Shown here: in pieces, positions 1 through 6,483 of the stretch
Position numbering within the stretch: the first letter of the stretch is position 1
How the letters are laid out: each line of letters starts with the position of its first letter
Assembly: GCA_021813175.1 (NCBI GenBank)
Contig: JAKALJ010000021.1
Span: 1 to 10,178 of the forward strand
Origin: a bacterium
GTDB lineage: Bacteria > Patescibacteriota > Minisyncoccia > Phycocordibacterales > UBA9973
Length of the DNA: 10,178 bases
Reading direction: 5' to 3'
Notes under the pieces: model-generated
The model's input: only the letters and a program-made list of their open reading frames with translations
Database searches by the model: none
Told to the model about the DNA's origin: nothing
Position numbers and translations under genes: made by a program

Positions 1-273
1 GTCGGGCGCGCCGCCAAATGGCAGGGAAAAGATGAAGGATTTTTCTGGAGCGCCGTTTCGCGCGCCCTGGAACTTTTCGATCTTACTCAGAGCGACCGGC
101 GCTGGGGCCGCCGCCATATGGAGCTCAATCGGGCAAGGGAGTTTTTTGCGGATGCGGTGCTGGGCGGCAGGGAATACGGAAGCACAGTAAAGGATTTGGA
201 GAAATATTTTATGCCGTTTGCTCTAAGAGTCCAGTCCGGAGCCCAGTCTCTAGCCCGGTCTGAAAAGTTTTAG
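1..273 (+). CDS. C-terminal fragment of an unrecognised protein
   Basis: An open frame enters from the left edge in frame 1 and ends at TAG (271-273), giving the last 90 residues of a longer protein. The fragment is charged and probably soluble. It has no membrane span, starts with an aromatic stretch around GKDEGFFW, continues into an Arg-rich helix-like segment (DRRWGRRHMELNRAREFF), and ends in a short Ser/Gln/Arg tail. I do not recognise the family. It runs convergently towards the sugar transferase gene, and a candidate terminator hairpin follows its stop. The surface-glycan genes next door make a role in the same pathway possible, but nothing in the fragment shows it. The coding call rests on an uninterrupted frame, typical composition and the terminator at the expected place. 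Confidence 0.6.
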   Translation, partial: VGRAAKWQGKDEGFFWSAVSRALELFDLTQSDRRWGRRHMELNRAREFFADAVLGGREYGSTVKDLEKYFMPFALRVQSGAQSLARSEKF

Positions 274-283
274 AGGGGGATAT

Positions 284-307
284 GGAAGAAAGGCTTCCTT
301 AATTTTT
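284..307 (+). terminator. Candidate rho-independent terminator
   Basis: A short stem (GGAAG 284-288 with CTTCC 294-298, five-base loop) is followed by TTAATTTTT. It lies 10 nt after the stop of the left-edge gene and overlaps the 3' end of the convergent sugar transferase gene. The stem is weak, so this is only a candidate. Confidence 0.4.
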
Positions 308-1598
308 AGTGGGTGAAAATTATCTGGATGGTGCGCAGGATTATGCCGAAGTCCATGAAAATGTTCCGGTTTTTCAGGTAGTACAGGTCGTATTCAAATT
401 TTTCCCGAGATGTAAGCTCGCTCCGGGCGTATTTGTATTTGATCTGGGCCCAGCCGGTGAAGCCCGGGCGGATCACGTGGCGCAGGTCGTAGTAAGGAAT
501 TTTTTCTTCCAATTTCAGCACGAATTCGGGACGTTCCGGCCGGGGCCCCACCATGGATAGGTCGCCCTTGAGCACATTTAGCATCTGCGGAATTTCGTCA
601 ATGTGCAGTTTGCGCAGGATTTTGCCGGGCGGAGTGATTCTCGGGTCGCGCGCTTTTGCCCAAACCGCCCCGTTTTTTTCCGCTTCGGTTACCATGGAGC
701 GCAATTTATACATCCGAAAAGTTTTTCCGTTTAGTCCCACCCGGTCATGGGTGTAAAATATCGGCCCGCGGTCGTAGAAGTATACCGATATTGCTCCGGC
801 GATCCAGAAGGGAGAAGAAACGATAAAGATCAGAGCGGAGAGAATGATGTCCGATAGACGGGAGAAAAATGCGTAGGCGATATTTTTCCTGGCTTTTAAG
901 TTTTTTACGATCCAGCTCTGGGAAATGTAGTTCACCGGGATTTTGTAAAAATACCGCTCATACGCTTCGGCCACGTCCAAGATTTCCGCCTGATTACTGT
1001 AAAGAGACGCCATCTCTCCTTTCGGTATCTCTCCGGCGGACTCTTCAAAAATCAGCACCGCGTCCTTCCGATCCGGAGAATTTTGGAGCGCCTGGCGGAG
1101 ATCTTTGGTGAAAGAAACCACACAGAGTCCGAGCTGAGGATTTTCCATAATCAGGCGGTAGAGTTCTCTCATATATGGTGTCTCTCCGGATAGGATTGCT
1201 TTCCGCCGGATCTGCTTGGAAAAAAGGGAATATACCGCCCGCCGGGCTCCAAAAGAGAGGAGGGCGAAGCCGACGATCTCCAAGAGCAGATTCGTTTTTG
1301 GGGCGATATTGAAGAAAGGAACGAAATAAAAGAGAAGTACCCCCAGGGCCGCGGAAGCGAGGAGGGCCAGGGCAAAACGTTTGGCATAGGGAATGGTCGG
1401 CTTGATATTCAATAGGTCATATAAACCAAAAAGATAGAAGCACAAGAGCCAGGCGGCAAAAAGAATAGTGAAGGGCAAAAAGTGTTCCGCCAAAGCCAGC
1501 CGAGGAAAAGAGCTGTCAAAACGGATGAAAAGCATAGCCAAAAAAGATACCCAGAAAGCCAGGGCGTCGCCGAAAACTACCAGCCAAGTTCTTCTCAT
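306..1598 (-). CDS. Polyprenyl-phosphate sugar-1-phosphate transferase (bacterial sugar transferase family)
   Basis: The 430-residue protein is the membrane enzyme that transfers a sugar-1-phosphate from a nucleotide sugar to polyprenyl phosphate, the first step of exopolysaccharide or O-antigen-type glycan assembly. Four hydrophobic segments lie in residues 1-125, followed by a poorly conserved Rossmann-like middle part (about 130-215). A reentrant hydrophobic helix at 248-272 leads into the catalytic PF02397 domain (about 245-430). Visible signatures are DRVGLNGKTFRMYKLRSM, the Asp-Glu dyad D334-E335 in LHIDEIPQ, GDLSMVGPRPERPEF and RPGFTGWAQIKYKYA. I chose ATG at 1598 because the upstream extension to 1718 would overlap the divergent cytidylyltransferase and precede the promoter. 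The middle domain lacks an obvious GxGxxG loop. Family assignment is firm; the sugar substrate cannot be read from the sequence. Confidence 0.93.
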   Translation of the reverse strand: MRRTWLVVFGDALAFWVSFLAMLFIRFDSSFPRLALAEHFLPFTILFAAWLLCFYLFGLYDLLNIKPTIPYAKRFALALLASAALGVLLFYFVPFFNIAPKTNLLLEIVGFALLSFGARRAVYSLFSKQIRRKAILSGETPYMRELYRLIMENPQLGLCVVSFTKDLRQALQNSPDRKDAVLIFEESAGEIPKGEMASLYSNQAEILDVAEAYERYFYKIPVNYISQSWIVKNLKARKNIAYAFFSRLSDIILSALIFIVSSPFWIAGAISVYFYDRGPIFYTHDRVGLNGKTFRMYKLRSMVTEAEKNGAVWAKARDPRITPPGKILRKLHIDEIPQMLNVLKGDLSMVGPRPERPEFVLKLEEKIPYYDLRHVIRPGFTGWAQIKYKYARSELTSREKFEYDLYYLKNRNIFMDFGIILRTIQIIFTH

Positions 1599-1607
1599 AC
1601 ATCTTAA

Positions 1608-1636
1608 ATCATACTGAAAGATTGCCTTTTGGTAAA
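1608..1636 (-). promoter_or_regulatory. Promoter of the sugar transferase gene
   Basis: On the minus strand TTTACC (1636-1631, 4 of 6 to the -35 consensus) is separated by 17 nt from TATGAT (1613-1608, 5 of 6 to the -10 consensus). The -10 ends 9 nt before the ATG at 1598, so the transcript would carry at most a couple of untranslated bases. It overlaps the divergent promoter of the cytidylyltransferase gene. Confidence 0.55.
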
Positions 1637-1649
1637 GAGGCGATAGAAT
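1622..1649 (+). promoter_or_regulatory. Leaderless-type promoter of the cytidylyltransferase gene
   Basis: TTGCCT (1622-1627), a 16-nt spacer and TAGAAT (1644-1649) form a reasonable sigma70 promoter. Only 6 nt separate the -10 from ATG at 1656, so the predicted start of transcription is the A of the start codon. No ribosome binding site can fit. The two divergent promoters share the same 30 bp and could interfere with each other. Confidence 0.55.
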
Positions 1650-1655
1650 ATTTGT

Positions 1656-2066
1656 ATGGGAAAAAAACCGATTGTGGGCTTCACCTGTGGAGCGCTTGAT
1701 TTCCTGCACCCCGGGCACGTGCTGATGCTCAAAGAGTGCAGGGGGATGTGCGACTATCTGATCGTGGGCTTGCAGACGGACCCTTCTCTGGACCGGCCGG
1801 AAAAAGGCAAGCCGGTGGAAACTCTGGAAGAGCGGAAAATACGGCTGGAAGGATGCAAATATGTGGATGAGATAATAGTGTACGAGCGGGAAGCGGATCT
1901 CTACGCGTTATTGAAAAAACTGAAACCGGACCTGCGTTTTTTGGGCGAAGACCATCGCGGCAAGCCTTTCACTGGCGATGACTTGCCCATTAAAATAATT
2001 TTCAACAGCCGAAAGCATAATTATTCTTCCAGTAATCTGATCAAGCGGATACGGAAGGAGGAGTAA
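1656..2066 (+). CDS. Cytidylyltransferase-like nucleotidyltransferase (TagD / glycerol-3-phosphate cytidylyltransferase type)
   Basis: The 136-residue protein is a complete single-domain member of the cytidylyltransferase-like superfamily (PF01467). These enzymes join CTP or ATP to a phosphorylated small molecule. The nucleotide-binding HPGH motif is at residues 18-21, preceded by the usual GALDF turn. DYLIVGLQTD (33-42), EERKIRLEGCKYVDEIIVY (58-76) and LGEDHRGKPF (96-105) match the TagD fold order. The second signature, normally RTxGISTT, is replaced by RKHNYSSS (119-126). Length agrees with TagD (about 129 residues). Divergence from the sugar transferase fits supply of an activated polyol or sugar for a surface polymer. 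The substrate is not determined by sequence; an adenylyltransferase role such as that of FAD-synthase or HldE-like relatives is possible. The start is fixed by the -10 box only 6 nt upstream. Confidence 0.88.
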   Translation: MGKKPIVGFTCGALDFLHPGHVLMLKECRGMCDYLIVGLQTDPSLDRPEKGKPVETLEERKIRLEGCKYVDEIIVYEREADLYALLKKLKPDLRFLGEDHRGKPFTGDDLPIKIIFNSRKHNYSSSNLIKRIRKEE

Positions 2067-2093
2067 GATTTTTGGGGGAGGGTGGGGAGCGGT

Positions 2094-2741
2094 TCACAAG
2101 CGCGCCAGAAGATCCCCGGGATCGGTGACGGCAATGCATTTGATCACTCCTAGCACACTTTCGTCGTTCCCGCCTTTTTGCAGATTGTCCCCGTAATACA
2201 CGCACTCGTTTTTACTCCATCCTTTTTGTCGGATGAAGCGCTCTATATTTTTTCCTTTAGTGCCGACCTTGGGGGTATAGTCAATGCAATTAGTGCCGGC
2301 GATTCTCCCTTCCAGAGTCTCGGAAGCGAACGGACAGAGGCGCATAATTTCCGTCCGCTTGGCCTTGTCCGGATCAAATTTCTTCTTTATCTCGTTAGGC
2401 GCGTCGTGTCCCACGAAGGCGTATGAAATCTGGCAGCCGCGGTAGTCTATCTGCTTGGATTTTCCGAACTGTTCCGAAAATTTTGAAATTATTTTAATGT
2501 GCTCTTCTATTTCTTTTGTCTCTTTTTCCGTGAGCAGATTTTTCCATAAAGAAGTCTCGTTCCCGCTCTGGGCCATGATTTCGCAATCCAATCCGTCCAG
2601 CTGATATTCCATGCGGCTCCGTTCCGCGCCGGAAATCACAATCACCCGCGGGAGGGTGGCGAGCTTCGCCTTCATTTCAGGCGAAATAATTTGCCGGCTC
2701 TCCGTCACGCAGCCGTCCAGATCAAAGAAGAAGTGTTTCAT
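2094..2741 (-). CDS. Eukaryotic-type phosphomannomutase-like HAD phosphotransferase
   Basis: The 215-residue protein belongs to the HAD superfamily, subfamily IIB, and most resembles eukaryotic phosphomannomutases (PF03332), which interconvert mannose-6-phosphate and mannose-1-phosphate. Motif I is FFFDLDGCVTES, with nucleophile D7 and acid D9; motif II serine is S37 (VISGAE). The motif III lysine is K162 or K164 in GTKGKNIERF. Motif IV is YYGDNLQKGGND (D185, D193), strikingly like the eukaryotic enzyme's FFGDKTMPGGND. The stretch EGRIAGTNCIDYTPKVGTKG corresponds to the segment that closes the core domain after the cap. It is shorter than the human enzymes (about 246), with a reduced cap in which YRGCQISYAFVG replaces the substrate-binding RNGMLNxSPIGR region. 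Mutase activity is therefore likely but not certain; a sugar-phosphate phosphatase is the alternative. The gene is convergent with the cytidylyltransferase and fits nucleotide-sugar supply. Confidence 0.8.
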   Translation of the reverse strand: MKHFFFDLDGCVTESRQIISPEMKAKLATLPRVIVISGAERSRMEYQLDGLDCEIMAQSGNETSLWKNLLTEKETKEIEEHIKIISKFSEQFGKSKQIDYRGCQISYAFVGHDAPNEIKKKFDPDKAKRTEIMRLCPFASETLEGRIAGTNCIDYTPKVGTKGKNIERFIRQKGWSKNECVYYGDNLQKGGNDESVLGVIKCIAVTDPGDLLARL

Positions 2742-2748
2742 ACAGATA

Positions 2749-2777
2749 ATTTTACCGTCTTAGCGAATTTTTTGCCA
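2749..2777 (-). promoter_or_regulatory. Candidate leaderless promoter of the phosphomannomutase-like gene
   Basis: On the minus strand TAAAAT (2754-2749) lies 7 nt before the ATG at 2741, the distance expected between a -10 box and the first transcribed base. The element at -35 (TGGCAA, 2777-2772, 17-nt spacer) matches only 3 of 6. No Shine-Dalgarno sequence is present. Confidence 0.4.
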
Positions 2778-2850
2778 CGATGCAACAAAGAAGCCTGGCT
2801 TCCCGTATTCTCACAATTTGACGAACGGAGAATTTTCTTTCCTATTGCGG

Positions 2851-2884
2851 AAATTTTTGACAAAAAATTTGCGAAGAATATAAT
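2851..2884 (+). promoter_or_regulatory. Near-consensus sigma70 promoter inside an A/T palindrome
   Basis: A perfect TTGACA (2857-2862), 16-nt spacer and perfect TATAAT (2879-2884) predict transcription from about 2891. The -35 sits at the centre of an 8-bp inverted repeat (2851-2858 and 2863-2870, AAATTTTT/AAAAATTT), which could bind a regulator or simply be an A-tract. It is the best promoter for the 3001-6241 operon. Confidence 0.75.
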
Positions 2885-2895
2885 CGGAAACATTG

Positions 2896-2930
2896 AGAGG
2901 CCCGACCTTCTGTCCGGCCTCTTTTCTATT
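2896..2930 (+). terminator. Start-site-proximal hairpin with U tract (terminator, attenuator or 5' cap hairpin)
   Basis: AGAGGCC (2896-2902) pairs with GGCCTCT (2916-2922), and TTTTCTATTT follows. The stem begins about 5 nt after the predicted transcription start at 2891. It has the form of a rho-independent terminator, yet it lies before the gene it would control. It may be an attenuator, a terminator of a roughly 40-nt RNA, or a stabilising 5' hairpin. Confidence 0.5.
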
Positions 2931-3000
2931 TGCCCGAAATATTCGCGGGCAGGCGGAAAAGCTCGTAGCGCCGGGATTATCAGCTTAATACGTCACTAAT

Positions 3001-3642
3001 ATGAATACTTTTTTTAAACATAAGGCGCTTCGCGCGCTTGGGTGGTTTGGAATTGCCTTGATTGCCGTATATTTCATGGTGGTTACTTTTCGGGCCATAT
3101 ATTTTGTAGAGAGAGACAAGACTGAAGCTGTGGTAAGCAGGGCGCATTCTTCTCGAATTACCTTAGACGATGTCCTGGGTAAAAATCTTCCTCCGAATCC
3201 GGGAAGGGAAGCAGAGAAAACAGTGGCCGGAATTGATGCCAATCTAAACGGCGTCCGAGACGACGTAGAGCTGGCCATTTTCAAGAAATACCCGCGCTCC
3301 GCCCGGACCCGCGCCCCGCTTCTACAGTATGCGTTCAATTTTCAGGCGGAAACTATCCAGCCCTTCTTGAATATGGAAATAGTGACGGAAATAGTGGAGC
3401 GGCAATTTCGGGCGGACATCTGCCTCTCCGATTCCTTGGTGCCCAGAGACACTCCAGAGTCTTCTCGGACAGACGAGCAAACTGCCGAGATTGCCAAGTA
3501 TCAGAATTTTATAAAAGATCTGCAATTTAATACCTCCGCCAGAAAGCAGGCCCATGAGGATTTTCTAGTGGGCAGACTGGGCAGTTTTGGTCAAACCCCC
3601 GGTCCGGCCTGCGATATTAACTCCCTAACCTTGCCCGATTAA
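3001..3642 (+). CDS. Membrane-anchored extracytoplasmic protein with an EF-hand-like loop
   Basis: The 213-residue protein has one strongly hydrophobic segment (about 13-36) after a basic N-terminus, with no clear signal peptidase site, so it is probably an anchor with the remainder outside the membrane. The only recognisable motif is DANLNGVRDDVE (79-90). It places D, N, N, G, D and E at positions 1, 3, 5, 6, 9 and 12 of a canonical calcium-binding EF-hand loop. A similar D-x-N-x-NGVRDDVE motif is known from many uncharacterised exported bacterial proteins. Two cysteines (141 and 204) could form a disulfide. The gene ends 4 nt before the next ORF, so the two are almost surely co-transcribed, and the product may assist, anchor or regulate the secreted hydrolase. 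No Shine-Dalgarno sequence precedes ATG 3001. The specific function is unknown. Confidence 0.8.
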   Translation: MNTFFKHKALRALGWFGIALIAVYFMVVTFRAIYFVERDKTEAVVSRAHSSRITLDDVLGKNLPPNPGREAEKTVAGIDANLNGVRDDVELAIFKKYPRSARTRAPLLQYAFNFQAETIQPFLNMEIVTEIVERQFRADICLSDSLVPRDTPESSRTDEQTAEIAKYQNFIKDLQFNTSARKQAHEDFLVGRLGSFGQTPGPACDINSLTLPD

Positions 3643-3646
3643 AACT

Positions 3647-6241
3647 ATGAACTATTCTTCTAAAAAATTTCTTCTATATTTTTCCGCCGGGACCTTGATT
3701 TTTTCTATAATGTTTTTTCCTAACTTAGCCCTGGGGGATGACAGCCCGGGGAACTCCAGCCAAAACTGTTCGCTCTTTGGCTTTACCGTGGTAACTATCA
3801 ACGGCATGTTCACCAGCGAACATCAAGCGGTGGAAAATATGAATGCTCTGCGCGGCAAACTGCCGAACACTTTCAAGGGAGAGACTCTATATGAAGACTA
3901 TTTATATAATCCCACTCATATTGCCGGGGTGCAGGATGTTTTTGACGCCGCTTACCAAAAATTATTTGAGGAGGAGAATATGCGGGACTACGACTTGGGC
4001 AAAATTCTGTCCGACGCCAGCCGGAAGCTCTTCACTCGAAAAATTCTCTTGGTAGGCCACTCCCAAGGAAATTTTTACGCCAACAGTTTTTATAATATAC
4101 TTCTCCAAAAAAATTCAGCCGGGGAAAGCGGAGTTCCGGCCGGCTCTCTTGGGGTATACGGGGTAGCAGTGCCGGCGAGCTATATTGCGGGCGGAGGAAG
4201 CTATATCACTTCCAGTACCGATTCGGTGATAAATGCCCTGCGCTTGGATAAGAAACTAAAAATTTTGCCGGCCAATGTAAATATTCCGTCTAAACCGGAA
4301 GACGGCAACGGGCACAGTTTCATCGGGGCATATTTGAAATATGCAAGTCCGCGCATCACGGCGGATATCAAACGTTCCTTAGCCAAGCTTTCTTCGGTGG
4401 GTTCTGTTTCCCGCTCCGTCACTTCCGGTCCTTGCATTCCGCCGCCGGAACTGAACCTTGGGGATAAAATAGCGGAGAAAATTTTCGCGGTGGTGGACCC
4501 GGCGGCGGAAAAAGAAAAAGCCATTATAATGGATGCCGCCAAAGGGATAAAAATGGCGGTGGCGGGAGCGGATAAAATATCTCGCGGATTTGCCGGCGGA
4601 GTGCTCGGATTTTCCAAGATTGTTACCAATGCTTTTGACGGCATAAACGGGAGGCGCGCGGCGGCGGGGGCGGCCAGCCCAAACTCCGCGCCGATTTCCG
4701 CTCCTCGCGGCAATTCTACGGAAACCCCCGCCGCCGCGCGCGAACACGCCGGTTCTGCTTCCAGTCTTGCCGAAACTTATCCAGCCGGAGATTTAGCAAC
4801 CGCTTCCCAAAAAGAAAATTCTCCGGTTTTAGAATCTCCGCCCCAAATCGCTTTAAATACATTGCCTAATCCTGCCGAGGTTTTGCCCAAGGCCGGCATC
4901 TCTGTGGCGGAATCTTCCGCTTCCGGAACGGATATCGGAGCAAAAATTGCTGCGGCTCTTTCCTCTAGTTCCAATTCAGTCGCAGTGTCTTCGGCTCCAG
5001 TCAGGCAAATCCGTTCTGGCTGGGGCGGACGGAGCCCGGGCGCGGGAAATTCCGCGGGAGGCCATACGGAAAGTATTTCCAAAAGCTCTTCCGATGATGG
5101 AAATTCTTCAGCTGTCAATCAAGGTCAAAGTCAAACAAACGGAAATTCAAACCCGAATCAGACAGAGGATCATGGAGCAAGCTTGACCGAGAGCGGCATA
5201 GAACAGAATCAAGAGCAAGCGGCCAGCGGAACGGATAGCGGCATTTCGCGAGAACAAGGCGGGGGAGAAGCGGCAAGCGGGACAGACACTGGAATTTCCC
5301 CTGGGCAAAACGAAAACCAGAATGCCAGCGGCACAGACACCGGAATTTCAACCGGACAAAACCAAAACCAGAACGCGAGTGGCACAGACAGCGGCGTTTT
5401 ACCCGGAGAAGATACTAGTTCAGAGCCAGCAGAACCGGATGTCACTCCGCCGGTTATCACCCTGAAAGGGAAAAACCCGACCATCGTGCTTGTCGGCTCT
5501 TCTTATACGGAGCAAGGCGCCACTGCTCGGGACGACATTAACGGAGATGTGCCGGTATCTATTTTAGGCGCCAGCGAAATAAACATAAATGTTCCTCGCA
5601 CTTACTTAGTCACTTATCGGGCGGAAGATGAGAGCGGGAACCAAAGCGAAACAACTCGGATAGTGAAAGTTACTTCCTATAAATATGAAGCAAAATATTC
5701 TTTCGGCAGCGAGAACGGCGACGGGCGGCAATGGCAAGTATGGGCTTTCAACGGGTCAAACATTTATGACTGGTCGGATACTTACATAGGCGGATACTTG
5801 CGGGAGCATTTCAAAATTCAGGCTTACTCAGACTTTTGGTGTTCTAACTGCCTACAGAGGGGAATTTTCCGAAGAGGGGATCCGCGTCTCGGTTTCCAGT
5901 ATTATGACCTATCCCTTTCCTATTCTAATCTGGAAAAAAATCCTCAAAATAATATGAATAATAAAATTTATGACGTTAACATACAGTGGGACTCCGGCGG
6001 CTATTCTTACGAAATTACCGTACAAGGGGAGGAAGGCGGGCCATACGCTTCCGGGCGTACGGATGTTCCCGGGATAGGAGAAGATACTTGGGTGGCCTGG
6101 GACGGGAGTTTCAATAGTTTCCGCACCTTTCCTTCCGGAAATTGGCTCGGTATTCCTTTCAAATCCCCGGAAGACCGCCAAGGCGGCAGTGATATGATTC
6201 TCGTGCCATATCCAGTGATTCAACCCCCGGAAGGACCATAA
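3647..6241 (+). CDS. Large secreted multidomain protein: alpha/beta-hydrolase, repeat linker, Ig-like domain
   Basis: The 864-residue protein opens with a signal peptide (1-30, cleavage likely after NLALG). Residues 42-250 look like a lipase/esterase-type alpha/beta-hydrolase. TVVTINGMF (47-55) fits strand and oxyanion region, LLVGHSQGN (134-142) carries nucleophile S139, and H223 in DGNGHSF is the best catalytic histidine; D192 or a nearby acid may complete the triad. An alanine-rich helical part (270-340) leads into a Pro/Ser/Ala/Gln/Asn-rich linker (340-595) with 17-residue repeats. Residues 598-675 match Ig-like DUF5011/HYR-type domains (PPVITLKG, GATARDDINGDVPV, YLVTYRAEDESGN). The C-terminal 680-864 is rich in Trp, Tyr and Gly, contains CSNC (732-735), and matches no family I know; a carbohydrate- or surface-binding module is a guess. 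No sortase motif or C-terminal span is seen. It is the second gene of a two-gene operon, with no Shine-Dalgarno site. Confidence 0.82.
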   Translation: MNYSSKKFLLYFSAGTLIFSIMFFPNLALGDDSPGNSSQNCSLFGFTVVTINGMFTSEHQAVENMNALRGKLPNTFKGETLYEDYLYNPTHIAGVQDVFDAAYQKLFEEENMRDYDLGKILSDASRKLFTRKILLVGHSQGNFYANSFYNILLQKNSAGESGVPAGSLGVYGVAVPASYIAGGGSYITSSTDSVINALRLDKKLKILPANVNIPSKPEDGNGHSFIGAYLKYASPRITADIKRSLAKLSSVGSVSRSVTSGPCIPPPELNLGDKIAEKIFAVVDPAAEKEKAIIMDAAKGIKMAVAGADKISRGFAGGVLGFSKIVTNAFDGINGRRAAAGAASPNSAPISAPRGNSTETPAAAREHAGSASSLAETYPAGDLATASQKENSPVLESPPQIALNTLPNPAEVLPKAGISVAESSASGTDIGAKIAAALSSSSNSVAVSSAPVRQIRSGWGGRSPGAGNSAGGHTESISKSSSDDGNSSAVNQGQSQTNGNSNPNQTEDHGASLTESGIEQNQEQAASGTDSGISREQGGGEAASGTDTGISPGQNENQNASGTDTGISTGQNQNQNASGTDSGVLPGEDTSSEPAEPDVTPPVITLKGKNPTIVLVGSSYTEQGATARDDINGDVPVSILGASEININVPRTYLVTYRAEDESGNQSETTRIVKVTSYKYEAKYSFGSENGDGRQWQVWAFNGSNIYDWSDTYIGGYLREHFKIQAYSDFWCSNCLQRGIFRRGDPRLGFQYYDLSLSYSNLEKNPQNNMNNKIYDVNIQWDSGGYSYEITVQGEEGGPYASGRTDVPGIGEDTWVAWDGSFNSFRTFPSGNWLGIPFKSPEDRQGGSDMILVPYPVIQPPEGP
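5177..5416 (+). repeat. Tandem coding repeat, 17-residue (51-bp) period
   Basis: Within the secreted hydrolase the unit ASGTDxGI starts at residues 526, 543, 560 and 577, exactly 17 residues apart, with spacers rich in Gln, Asn and Gly. A diverged unit (ASLTESGIEQNQEQ) begins at 511 and an isolated ASGTDIGAK at 425. At DNA level the copies differ at several third positions, so the array is diverged rather than freshly duplicated. Confidence 0.85.
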
Positions 6242-6295
6242 ACACTGACTTTTTTCTTTCCCTTTTTCCTCTATCGTGCCGACTGGGCTCGCCTA

Positions 6296-6304
6296 TGCTA
6301 CAAT
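6296..6304 (+). promoter_or_regulatory. Extended -10 promoter, leaderless type
   Basis: TGCTACAAT (6296-6304) is an extended -10 element (TGn plus TACAAT, 5 of 6). It ends 6 nt before ATG 6311, so transcription should begin at the start codon. No good -35 is visible, which is usual for extended -10 promoters. Confidence 0.55.
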
Positions 6305-6310
6305 CTGACT

Positions 6311-6460
6311 ATGTTCACCCGGCATTTCTTCAAGGTACTCTTTGTGTTTGTCGGCTTAATCGCTCTTGCCTTGCTTGGAGTTTTTTGGACAAGCCAAATG
6401 GAAGATAGTGGGCCCGGCTCTCAGCGAATGGTCGGGCCGGTGCAGAATGTTGCAAATTAG
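6311..6460 (+). CDS. Small single-span membrane protein (49 residues)
   Basis: ATG 6311 to TAG 6458-6460 encodes 49 residues: a basic start (MFTRHFFK), a single hydrophobic helix (about 7-26, VLFVFVGLIALALLGVFW) and a polar tail containing Gly, Gln and Asn (TSQMEDSGPGSQRMVGPVQNVAN). The topology is that of a small membrane protein or an uncleaved signal anchor with a short outside tail. Support for coding comes from the well-formed hydrophobic profile and the extended -10 promoter 6 nt upstream, which gives a leaderless transcript like those of neighbouring genes. The promoter of the rplJ operon overlaps its last codons. I do not recognise a family. A chance ORF remains possible because it is so short. 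Confidence 0.5.
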   Translation: MFTRHFFKVLFVFVGLIALALLGVFWTSQMEDSGPGSQRMVGPVQNVAN

Positions 6461-6477
6461 CAGAATCGTGATATAGT
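6450..6477 (+). promoter_or_regulatory. Promoter of the rplJ-rplL operon
   Basis: TTGCAA (6450-6455, 4 of 6), a 16-nt spacer and TATAGT (6472-6477, 5 of 6) with an upstream TG (6469-6470, extended -10) predict transcription from about 6484. That yields a leader of about 175 nt before rplJ. It overlaps the stop codon of the small membrane protein gene. Confidence 0.6.
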
Positions 6478-6483
6478 GGGAAA

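Noticed and set aside
1599..1718. Extension of the sugar transferase N-terminus to the GTG at 1718
   Set aside because: It would overlap the divergent cytidylyltransferase by 63 bp and run through its promoter; ATG 1598 has its own well-placed -10, and the TM-rich protein begins naturally there.
4201..4747. Long minus-strand ORFs opposite the secreted hydrolase
   Set aside because: Their composition mirrors the Ala/Pro/Ser-rich coding strand; no motif or promoter supports them, while the plus frame is continuous over 864 codons.
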